A DNA stretch of 64,000 nt, from positions 3,048,001 to 3,112,000 of the forward strand of contig OZ014413.1 of assembly GCA_963965975.1 (NCBI GenBank). The letters are read 5' to 3'. A model generated the notes under the pieces. It did not search any database. It was not told the DNA's origin and saw only the letters and a program-made list of their open reading frames with translations. The position numbers and the translations under genes were made by a program. Of this stretch, positions 47,206 through 58,139 are shown one piece after another. Numbering within the stretch: position 1 is the first letter of the stretch; the number at the start of each line of letters is the position of its first letter. This DNA comes from Xestospongia bergquistia (taxonomy: Eukaryota; Porifera; Demospongiae; Haplosclerida; Petrosiidae).

Positions 47206-48775
47206 ATGGCTGTGTCCAATTTTTTGAGTGATAAACCAACTCTTTTTGAGTTATGTGAGAATATCACCAAGTAGTACGAGTTTGGTTTACTCCTCAAGTT
47301 AGATACAGATAAGCTAGATGATATCAAAGTAATGGATGGAGATGTTAATATGAAGACTTTCAAGATGTTTCAAATTTGGCTGAGTGCTAGTACTAATGGC
47401 TCAATGGGAGAGATTATTGAGACATTGAGGAAGCAAACCATTGACAAGAATACAATAGCTGATGAATATAAGAAGACATTGACTAAAGGTGAGTGTTGCA
47501 ACTTATACATAATTATTTTGTTAACTTTACAGTGGTCCAAAAAGAGCTCACAAAGGAAACACTAGAGAAACATTCTGAAAGTCTCTCACAGTATGTTCTT
47601 CCTATGGAGGTGATACAAATGTTGTATACAGAAGAAGTGATATTTGATGAATTAGACAGATCAAGAGGCTTCTTAACTGATGGTGCATTGAAGGCACTAT
47701 CTAGTGTAGTTAATGAGGATTCTAACAAATTAAGAGTACTTTGTACTATTTTACAACAATCAGAAGAAACACTTTGTGTAGCAACAGATATGCTCAGAGA
47801 ATATGGTAAGTGGTACATATCTATATTGATAGTGTTGTCATTTTATTTCAGATAAAAACTTACTCAAAGTACTTTTGCCATTACCTTTACCTCAAGATCA
47901 TTCTGGTATGAGTAAATACATATACATAAATATTAGTTTTATTGTACGTCTCCACTAGCAGATAATAGTGATCTCAGCATTTCAACACTGAACACTACTC
48001 CAAGTACCACACAAAGTTAGTCTTTATAATATATATTTATTTTCTTAAATATAACAATATTATCAGCAAATATAATAGATCTCTCACTTCTTCCAGCTAA
48101 TGTACAAAGTTTCAAATGAAACCAATTTTTGACACCCTTATTGATACCATTACACCACTTATTATTAAGAGTATTCCTTCCATCAAAGACCTTAAATGTT
48201 CTCTTCAAAGATATTTCACAGAACTTAAACCACAGTTGTCTATAGCTGAATCATTTGATGACGTTATTGATACAGTACAAAGCAAGCTTACAATAATCAA
48301 TGTTACTTGTTTTGAAGCTATTGTTGAGCATTATAATATTGAAGAAGCTAAATGTCACATCACAGCTTACAAGTTAGCACTCGATAAGTTCTTTGAGGAG
48401 GTCAAACTCATTGAGTTCAAAAACGAGCTATTATTTCATAAGTTCCCCTCTCTTCTCAAATGTGAGACCATTGTGTTTGCATTAGAATGGAGAGGTAATG
48501 ACTACCATTAAAGTAGGTAACATCATTTTGTGACCTGCTATGCTCCACGACATATAATGGATGTTCTTATGATAGAAGGAAGGAATAGTCTTGATGTACT
48601 GGGATTAATTAAGCTAACTATTAGCTATTATACTCTCTGGGATGAGTATACAGAAGATATGGTAAGAGTTAGTAGTATGTTAAAGTTTATTTGTTGATTT
48701 ATAGGAAGTTAATAGTCTTGAAGAAATGGCTATTGTGCAAAGAGAAGAAGAACAAGTTAGGAGGTTTAAATCCAT
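47206..48775 (+). pseudogene. Death-domain/LRR gene, broken copy
   Basis: Closely similar to exons 1-6 of the gene at 53,629. Exon 1 (ATG 47,206) lost nine nucleotides and has TAG for the conserved Trp codon of the death domain (ITK then stop then YEFG). Exon 2 lost a few codons (EEVIFDELD for EEVISKEIFDELD). Exons 3 and 4 are kept. Exon 5 lost about 85 bp after LEWRGNDY, causing a stop, and a further 12 bp later. Exon 6 stops at AGGTTTAAATC where an inversion begins. The remaining 3' part of the gene lies inverted at 48,776-50,248. Confidence 0.85.
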
Positions 48776-50248
48776 GATCACGTGAGCCATGTTGAATTCT
48801 GCAAACATACATGTGGTTACATTATACTAATGTAAACCCAATCCTGAGTTACTACAAAACCAAACTAGTCTAACTCAAAGAAACCCAAAAAGTAGTCATC
48901 ATAGTGAATTGCCACTTCGTAACATTGTTAATATCCTCACGTAATTTGCAAAGAGTCTGTTTATCACTAAAAAAATTAGACACATGCAGCCATGAACTCA
49001 GCACAGAATTTGGGTGAGGCTTAGGGTGTACCATTGTTCACATGCAGGTCCAGATGAACATTATTGATCATGTGCTCTGCCTTATAAACTAACTGGCTTG
49101 GCTATAATATGCAACTCTGTTAAAAAGCAATGTCATTCAACACAGTGAGTGTCCAATAGACTTATTGGTGTCAGGAGAGCATTAAGGGTGTCGTGGTTAT
49201 ACAACGAGTGTTAAATGTCAGTGTATATGGTGTCAAAAGGTGATAGCTAAGACATACCATCAACGAAGAATGAAAAATAGATGTAAGAGATTAGAAGATT
49301 GCAATTGTTATTGCTTGTACAGATGCTTTGTTGTGTATTTGCAAGGTAGAGTTCTACACTAAAAAGAGCCATAGGTCATTATAACCAATATATGCATGTA
49401 TATATATGTATGTAATAATAAGTGTTATTATGTAAGGGCGTGGTTTAATGACTAGAAGTTCTAATAAGTAATAAAGTAGGTAGCTAGCTAAGACTTAAAG
49501 TAATGCAATCTTTTATTTCCTATGACAAATTGGCTGTCTATAGTCTAAGTCTCTATTAATGTGACTATTTATTGATGTGTTACTTTATACAGTTGTTATA
49601 GGATCACAAATGAGATTGATTACTACTTATAACAACCATAGCAGACAGCAGGAGCCATTGTTTGATATAAAAAGGTTAGAAAGTTATTGTAACACTTACA
49701 TGTACATCTAAAACAACCTTGCCAAACTTCTTCAATTTATTTGTAAGATTTGGTATATAGTTAGCTAATTCATTAATCTGTTTACAATCATTGATTCCTG
49801 CATCTGCATGAAGACGCTCAGAGCCAGATTTTTTCTATTTGTAGAGCAAGACTGTTTTTTTTCTGACAAGTTAGAGTATCCATGACATCTAATTTGCATA
49901 ACATGCAACATGATTACTACTACATTGTTGTAAAGATCAGAGAAAAGACACAAGCAGTATGACTATAGTTGATAGCTGCTTGGGTACATCTTCATCTGCA
50001 GAGTTGAATTTGAAAAGAATATTATAGAAGATTCAAAAACTAAAGTATTATAATTTCATATAATTATAATAATTGGCATTATGTCACTATATTGTCTAGA
50101 TACAATGTAATGTTTATATAAAAAGGTTAATTAAATTACAAATCACGAATCTTGCATCATTGATGTGCAACGAAAGTACCTATGAAGTATTTCTGAAAGC
50201 AGTTCTTTTCCACTTGTAGCAATCACCTTTTTTATTACCTTCAGGAGA
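48776..50248 (-). other. In-place inverted 3' half of the broken death-domain gene
   Basis: Read on the minus strand from 50,248, the segment holds a scrap of death-domain exon 6 (CCTGAAGGTAATAAA), a deletion-shortened LRR exon end (GGAAAAGAACTGCTTTCAG to TCGTGATTTGTAA), the gene's 3' flank, a death-domain 5' remnant (about 49,090-48,940) and an ABHD-type flank. The plus-strand break at 48,775 falls exactly where exon 6 is interrupted, and the other break rejoins ABHD-flank sequence (TTAACAAATGACTGATTT). This is a simple inversion of about 1.47 kb. Confidence 0.78.
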
Positions 50249-50863
50249 TGAGTTAACAAATGACTGATTTTCCCGTAACTAGCTGTGATATGTACATCAG
50301 AAAAAGCAATTAGTTAATAAAAACAGTATATCAACAGATGAAAGCAATAAACAAGACCATCATCATCACAGATTGTATTTATCCTTCAGGAAAAGACTGA
50401 TCTTTCATAGCTGCTGTCACTCTTTTCAAGATATATATTCCTATACCAACAATACACATACTACCAGTATATATAACTAAAATTCTTTGTAATTTCAAAG
50501 TGCAACAAGTGATTACATTATGTTCTTAAAGCTAATTATGTTAAATTAGTAGATAGTTTGTAATACCAACATACAAATATTGATAAGAACTGCTTGATTG
50601 TAAAAAATGACATGTTTAGGGTTTAGGGTTTGTTTATAATTTCTAAGAAAATTAATTTTGACATTTCTTACTACTTTTAAATATGTATAACATTAGTGTA
50701 TAAAACACGTTATAAATAAAGCACACTTGTTACATGCTTATATATGATCATTACAACAATAGATATACATATAATGTATATTTAAAATTATATTACACAA
50801 AATAAATGTTAACCAACTTTCATGTCTACTCACTCTCTAGGATTAAAGCTCATAGGCAAAACA

Positions 50864-50877
50864 GGAAGTGATGTCAC
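50864..50877 (+). promoter_or_regulatory. ETS/CRE-like composite site upstream of ABHD copy 6
   Basis: GGAAGTGATGTCAC, 118 bp before the ATG at 50,995. Confidence 0.4.
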
Positions 50878-50994
50878 TGAATATAGTTTATGTTAGCATC
50901 CGCTATGCTTCATTTCCAGTCTTATAGTAATACAGAGTTTATTAAGCAGCTAATTATTTCCTCTTATTGACTTGTAATAAATTAAGGGCTCTCT

Positions 50995-51427
50995 ATGTTG
51001 TTCTTTATAACTTTTGCTTTTTTTGTAGCAGTGTGGAGTTACAGTCTATTTTATATCTTTAGAAAAGTTAGTAAACCACAAATATTTGGTGATGGAGCAT
51101 TACTGACTTACCTACTTGAGAAATGTCCACATTTACAGCAGAGATATTGGCCCACATGGTAGGCTTTCAGTGGAAACCTAATGACAGTGGTCAGAGCATT
51201 GATACAACCGACACCACATGTTAAATACAAAAGGTTTGTGTATTTCAATTTTTAATTAATGAATAAAATAAATATTTAGGGAAATATTTACAACTCATGA
51301 CAATGGAGAACTTGCTTTAGATTGGTACGATACTAATAGTATTGCTGACTCACAACTGAAACGAGATGAACCAATTTTGTTAATATTGCCAGGATATGAT
51401 TGTACGTTAACTCATCAATATATCTTC

Positions 51428-51482
<55 letters not shown>

Positions 51483-53383
51483 TATAGCAAATGCAGAAGA
51501 CAGTTATATTAAATGGCTTGTACATGATGGTATAACTCAAAATTTTCGGCCTGTAGTAATGAAATACAGAGGTCGTGGGGGTGTGCTATTAAAGGTATTT
51601 TCTAATGAGATTTTATAGTATTGTCTTTTAAATTATGTTTCCCAGTAGACCTTTAAACCATTTGGTTTTAATCCTGATGACATAGGTCCAGTGATAAAAC
51701 ATATTCATAGCTGTTTTCCACATGTTCCAATTATTGCAGTAGGTATATCCTTTGGAGGGTATGTAATCATAAATTTGTTATCATTATGATGTATGTAATA
51801 CCTTCCTTTATAGTATGATACTGGTACAACATTTTGTTAAAACTCAAGAGCAGTGTGGTCTAGTTGCTGCAATGACATATTCATCAGTGTGAAATCTTGA
51901 TAATGCTCTTTCCCTTTTGGAAAAATCGTTATTAAATAATTTGATCTTTCACAAACATTTGACAACCAATAACATTAAATATATAGAAATGTAAGTTCTA
52001 GATATACAAACTTCTTTATGTGTACATCTGAAGCCAATTATTAGTAACTTGTGAATCAATCTATAGTCCTTTTCATTACATGTAATACATGATATGACAC
52101 TGATATGTACAGTAAGCACCACAATGTTCTTAGTACTAATATACTAATGATATAAGTCATTTAATTGAATGTCAGATTTATGACATTCTATATAATCTGT
52201 CATTAGACAATAGCCACCTTATACTGTATGGATAATGTAGTCTATTTCCTTTGTATGTTTACACTGTAGTAAGAAGGAAGGGTAGGGCATCTGTTTCTTT
52301 GTCTTTATATAGAGCAGGTTTGTATTTATATATAGATAACTTTTCTAATGTATTTAGAAAAATCTTTTTCTAGTAATTTTGGAAGTCTTGCTGCAAGTGA
52401 TAAGATTGACATTGATTTATGCAAAAATTTAATTAAAAAAGCACGTAATGTAAGTTTCATATAAATTTTTCTTTATAACTACTATTGCTATAAGTAGTAT
52501 TACTAACTAGAATGTGTTATTCCCTTTATACAGTCTTCTGACTTACATTCTGAATTATCTTACATTACAGATATTCATACCAGTACATGAATTAATATTT
52601 ACCTTCTTAGTGTCTCAAGACCACTTAGCAGACCAAACTAAGAGGTCTTCATTAGTTCTTATATCAACCCCAATTGCTCCTTATGTATAGGATTAGATTA
52701 GTCACACTATTTTGTTATTACCATGCAATTATTTAAATGGCCAACAAATCTAATAATATTAATTCCTTTTTCTATATACATTCTTATTTCTTAGAGATGT
52801 TTTTTATACTTGCAAATCTCACCCTCAAACCATAACATCCTCACCTTTATAAAAAATAATGAGATATTAATATTTACAAAAATTGAGTATCTTTTCCTTT
52901 TAAAATTTTCCAACTCTTGCCTTTACATAAACCTTTAATATTGTAGTAATTAAATAATAATTCATACTCTACTAATAGATGTTATCAACAAACATTATAT
53001 TCCATTTTCATAGTGTTCCACAGCCAGAGAGCTTCATGCTATTCCTGCTGTATCTGTTTTTGGATACAATAGCCTAAAGGAATACTATGACAAAGCTAAA
53101 ATTAATGGGAAGATTCATTTGGTAAAAATACAACTTCTCAGTGTCTCTGCTATTAATGATCCTAAAGTGTTGAAAGAATGTAAGTTTAATGGATTATTAT
53201 ATTATATACTTGTTTTATTTTGTTTTAATGCTCTGCCAGTTACTGAATTTCAAGCTAAAGTTTTTGCAGTACTTCAAGATGGAGGTCATGTTGGTTTATA
53301 AAAGGATTATTCCCTATCAGACATACTTGGATTCATGAATTGGTTCAAGAATACCTAGCAGCAATGAAACTTCTTCAAAAATA
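50995..53383 (+). pseudogene. ABHD1/ABHD3-family hydrolase, copy 6 (pseudogene)
   Basis: All eight exons are recognisable. Exon 1 has TAG (51,160-51,162) in place of the second Trp of WPTWWAF. Exon 5 has TGA for the Trp of SSPWNL. The exon 8 acceptor AG is lost (TTTTAATGCTCTG for TTTAATAGCTCTG). Exon 8 lost codons near ANSNT and reads TAA after GGHVGL. The nucleophile motif survives as GISFGG. It lies downstream of the inverted death-domain segment. Intron 2 has expanded to a long interrupted (TA)n tract. Confidence 0.9.
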
Positions 53384-53628
53384 ATCAGCCTAGAAAAATC
53401 TTTTTGAACGTTTCAATTATAACTTATTTAACAGATTACATAATGATTACAGTAATGAATAATGTTGACATAGATAGTTAATATCTGCAAAAATCGAATT
53501 TTAAACACAGCACATTATAGCCACGCAGGTGTTGAAGGTGGAGTCAATTTGCACATGCTCAATAATATTCATCTTGATCTGTGAATAATAGTACAACCTG
53601 AACCCCACCCAAATTCTGTGCAGAGTTC

Positions 53629-56600
53629 ATGGCTGTGTCCAATTTTTTGAGTGAAAAACCAACTCTTTGTGAGTTATCTGAGAATATCAACATTGGTACT
53701 AAGTGGTACGAGTTTGGTGTACTCCTCAAGTTAGATACAGACAAGCTAGATGATATCAAAGTAATGGATGGAGATGTTAATATGAAGACTTTCAAGATGT
53801 TTGAATTTTGGCTGAGTGCTAGTCCTAATGGCTCAAGAGGAGAGATTATTGAGACATTGAGGAAGCAAACCATTGATGAGAATATAATAGCTGATGAATA
53901 TAAGAAGACATTGACTAAAGGTGAGTGCTGCAATTTATACATAACTATTTTGTTAACTTTACAGTGGTCCAAAAAGAGATCACAAAAGAAACACTAGAGA
54001 AACATTTTAAAAGTCTCTCACAGTATGTTCTTCCAATGGATGTGATACAAATGTTGTATACAGAAGAAGTGATCTCAAAAGAGATATTTGATGAGTTAGA
54101 CAGATCAAGAGGCTTCTTAACTGATGGTGCATTGAAGGCACTGTCTAGTGTAGTATATGAGGATCCTAACAATTTAAGAGTACTTTGTACTATTTTACAA
54201 CAATCAGAAGAAACAGTTTGTGTAGCAACAGACATGCTCAGAGAATATGGTAAGTGGTACATATCTATATTGATAGTGTTGTCATTTTATTTCAGATAAA
54301 AACTTACTCAAAGTACTTTTGCCATTACCTTTACCTCAAGATCATTCTGGTATGAGTAAATACATATACATAAATATTAGTTTTATTGAACATCTCCATT
54401 AGCAGATAATAGTGATCTCAGCATTTCAACACTGAACACTACTCCAAGTACCACACAAAGTTAGTCTATAGTATATATTTATTTTCTTAAATTTAACAAT
54501 ATTATCAGCAAATATAATAGATCTCTCACTTCTTCCAGCTAATGTACAAAGTTTCAATCAAATGAAAGCAATTTTTAACACCCTTATTGATACCATTACA
54601 CCACTTATTATTAAGAGTATTCCTTCCATCAAAGACCTTAAATGTTCTCTTCAAAGATATTTCACAGAACTTAAACCACAGTTGTCTATAGCTGAATCAT
54701 TTGATGATATTATTATTGCAGTACAAAACAAGTTTTCAATACTCAATGTTACTTGTTTTGAAGCTATTGTTGAGCATTATAATATTGAAGAAGCTAAATG
54801 TCACATCACAGCTTACAAGTTAGCACTCGATAAGTTCTTTGAGAAGGTCAAAGTCAATGAGTTCAAAAATGGACAATTATTTCATGCTTTACCCTCTCTT
54901 CTCAAATGTGAGACCATCGTGTTTGTATTAGAATGGAGAGATAATGACTACTCTCTAGAAATGATTCGTATATTATTACGTAAAGCCTTTCAAAAAATGG
55001 CTAAAAGGGTTCAAATTCGAGTCATTATAGTAGACAACGTCGTTTTTGTGACCTGCTATGCCCCACGACATATAATGGATGTTCTTATGATAGAAGGAAG
55101 GAAGAATCTTGATGTACTGAGGAAAATGGGATTAATTAAGCTAACTATTAGCTATTATACTCTCTGGGATGAGTATACAGAAGATATGGTAAGAGTTAGC
55201 AGTATGTTAGAGTTTTATTTGTTGATTTATAGGAAGTTAATAGTCTTGAAGAAATGGCTATTATGCAAAGAGAAGAAGAACAAGTTATGAGGTTTAAATC
55301 TACTCCTGAAGGTAATAAAAAGGTGATTGCTGTTCAAATATGTCTTATTTACATGTTAGTATACAATCTTGAGAAGAATGAGCCACAATTACAAGAAGAA
55401 AGCTTGTCAAAGTACACTTTATCAGGTATGGACATCAATTTAGGTTTATAGTTTATAACTTTGTTTAATAGAGAAGCTAGAATTATTGGCTAGAATGACT
55501 AAGGCAAGAACATTAGAGATTGAACAGTTGACCAGATATAAAGAAAGTGAGCTGTAATATAATGCTGTAAAATATATAATATATTCTATAGCTACTGAGA
55601 AAGTATTACTAGTCAAGCAAGAAGAGATAGAGAAGTTAAGTCAACTTAAAGAAGGTATTAAACTATAGTTTTGTTAGTAGTACATATCACAAGTTTTAAA
55701 GCTACTGATAAAGAGTTAGCAGACAATCAAAAAGAGATTGAAAAGTTAACTAAAGAGAAAGAAGGTAAACTTTAAGTACCGTTAATAGTACATACCATAT
55801 ATGGTCATGTTTTATAGGTACTAATAAACTATTAGTAGAGAAACAAGAAGAGATTGTGAAGTTAACTGGCTCTAAAGATGGTCAGCTATCACTGCTGTTA
55901 TAAGTATATACATATAGATTATATGTTCTATAGCTGCTGATAAGAAATTAGCAGATATACAAATTGAGATTGAGCAATTGAGACAAGAGAAAGAAGGTGA
56001 ACTATATAGCAACAATAATAATATATAACATATATGGTTATATTTCATATAGCTACTGACAAAATACTAGCAGAAAAGCAAGAAGAAATAGAGAAGTTGA
56101 CCAGACATAAATGTGGTATGCTACAATACTACAATATTGGGATGACTAAACATAAATGTACTGCATTAAATGCTCAGATAATTGAGGAGTTGCCTCTTAT
56201 AAAGGGTCACTAGTTATATTTATGCTTTATTTTAATAGTAAATTTTGCTTAATGAAGTAGTCAGTAAGAAGATAGAATGTGAGATGTGTATTGACATGCA
56301 CTGTTTTATCATAGGAGATACTTCACTTGTTCAGAAGAGTGAAAGTGTTACTCTTACTTCACCTACTGCAGAGCAATGCAATGATTTAACGAGTCGATTA
56401 AACAAACAACAAGACACAAAATGGAAGATTACTCTTAAGTCCTCTTCACCTGACTGTTTACTTATAGTGCTTAGAAACATCAATAAAAGTCTTGTGAGGA
56501 CACTTGATATATGGTACACTCCATTTGATAGTCACTGCATCTCTGAATTATCTCGCGTATTGACTTCAAGCAAAACCTTGCAGATAATGCATCTTGTCTC

Positions 56601-56880
56601 TTCACCTATTCCATCAAACAATCTAGAAATTATAGTTAATGCCATCTCTAATAACAGTACACTTGACACATTAGAGTTGTGGGGTGACGATAATATCACA
56701 GACAATGACATACCTCACATATGTCAAATGTTGTCTAAGAATACATCTTTGAAAGTATTACGTATTGTCAATTGTCGTAACATCACTATAAGTGGAAAAG
56801 AACTGCTTTCAGAAATACTTCATAGGAATAAAACACTACTTTCATTGCACATCAATGAGGCTAAGATTCGTGATTTGTAA
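53629..56880 (+). CDS. Death-domain / coiled-coil / LRR protein (best copy)
   Basis: Thirteen inferred exons: 53629-53920, 53965-54249, 54296-54349, 54406-54459, 54539-55188, 55233-55425, 55472-55546, 55592-55654, 55702-55764, 55818-55880, 55934-55996, 56053-56115, then about 56315 (or 56261) to 56880. The product is about 827 aa in one frame. Residues ~10-93 fit a death domain (LCELSENINIGTKWYEFGVL). Residues ~98-192 look like a second death-fold, CARD-like domain. Residues ~230-445 are one large exon with LLKCETIVFVLEW and VTCYAPRHIMDVL, a domain I have seen in sponge death-domain proteins but cannot name. Residues ~510-639 form a coiled coil, and ~640-827 are ribonuclease-inhibitor-type LRRs. 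No NACHT is seen. I infer a cytosolic innate-immunity or apoptosis adaptor. The last acceptor and any upstream non-coding exon are uncertain. Confidence 0.8.
55592..56115 (+). repeat. Array of five 63-nt coiled-coil exons
   Basis: Exons 8-12 of the death-domain gene are each exactly 63 nt, all in phase 1, separated by introns of 47, 53, 53 and 56 bp that are themselves related (TACATACCATATATGG, AACATATATGG). Each encodes 21 residues with the pattern ATDK.LA.KQEEIEKLT..K, which is three heptads. They arose by exon duplication and can be skipped or added without changing frame or heptad register. Confidence 0.85.
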
Positions 56881-57143
56881 TTTAATGAACCTTTATATAT
56901 AAACATTATATTGTATCTAGACAATATAGTGACATAATGCCAATTATTATAATTACATGAAATTATAATATTTTTTAAAATCTAAAACATCTCAATATTA
57001 ACATAATGAATAGGTAGAGAAAAAACAAACTGAGATACAATTACCAGCTAAGAACCATGCATTTTATAAAAATATGAATATTGATAACTACTGGTACCCA
57101 ACAAGTCTGGAAGATCCAAGTTAGGTAAATTCCACTACATCAA

Positions 57144-57302
57144 TGTAATAAACTGTATTGATTATGTACTTTGCACTATTGTATTAATTGTGTACTTTGG
57201 ACTTGGACTTGTAAGTATTCATTGGATATTTAAGCAATTGTATAGATGTCCTTAATTCAGTTCTGTGCTAGTTTTTATTTGTATTTAATAAGAGATATAA
57301 CA
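57144..57302 (+). repeat. Left LTR (159 bp)
   Basis: TG...CA ends, directly followed by the primer binding site. The right partner has an extra TATTGAGTTG-like insertion near its end. Confidence 0.9.
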
Positions 57303-57320
57303 TTTGGCGACGAGGGTGAG

Positions 57321-57962
57321 ATGGCAGGTGTTCTGGGAAGACTACAAGAATTTGATGCTATGCTGGAGCTGTGGGACCAGCATGAGGAAAGACTGGGTCA
57401 TTCTTTGGATGCCAACGGAATCACTAATATAGACAAAAAGCGTTCTGTAGTTTTATCAGCAATTGGACCAGCCCCTTACAAGCTCTTGACGAGTTTAATA
57501 AGCCCTCAGAAACCTGGAGAGAAGAGTTATGAAGAGCTAGTGACGCTCTTAACCGAACACTTTAACCCGCCACCGTCAGAGATTGTGGAACGATACAGGT
57601 TCCACACGAGGATTAGGCACGAAGGGGAAGCTGTGAGCACATTTGTGGCTGAACTACATTCTCTAGCTCGGTATTGCAAATTTGGTGCATCATTGAATGA
57701 CTTGTTGAGAGATCGAATAGTATGTGGCATCAATGACGAAAACATTCAACGACGACTGTTGGTAGAGAAGACGCTGACCTTGGATTCAGCATTGGATATT
57801 GCTGTGGGCATGGAACGTGCAAGGAAGAACGTGACAGAGCTACAAACTCCTGTACAAAAACCGACAGAGGTTACCAAGTTACTACCACGAACTGTTACCG
57901 TTGCGGAAACATACTCCAGATCGTTAAAGATTTCGACACGTGAAGTGCCTGACTTGTGGTAA
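57321..57962 (+). pseudogene. Gag of second LTR element
   Basis: Open from ATG 57,321 (MAGVLGRLQEFDAMLELWDQ) with a capsid-like region containing EELVTLLTEHFNPPPSE and RDRIVCGINDENIQRRLL. Near 57,865 a frame change cuts into the zinc-knuckle region (NCYRCGN is visible in another frame), so the C-terminus is wrong. The same gag type occurs as a fossil at 4,440-5,050. Confidence 0.75.
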
Positions 57963-58139
57963 GACTGTGTATTCAGAGGGTGTGTAGAAGTGGTCCCCCA
58001 AGGTCTGATAGACTCCCTGCTGGGCCAGAGAAATCTACTTCAAAGAGCAGACGAAACCACAGGCCACGACCAGTCAGACAGTTGACACAATTGCAAGAAC
58101 AGGAGGGATTTGGCTTGAATAAAACATCTAGGCAAAAGT

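Noticed and set aside
47513..47818. Minus-strand frames over death-domain exon 2 (also 53,945-54,262)
   Set aside because: Antisense shadow of the coding exon, explained by its codon composition.
50617..50632. TTTAGGG repeats (GTTTAGGGTTTAGGGTT) as interstitial telomere
   Set aside because: Only two to three units, of the plant-type heptamer, not the animal TTAGGG; a fragment also occurs at 61,452. Probably chance.
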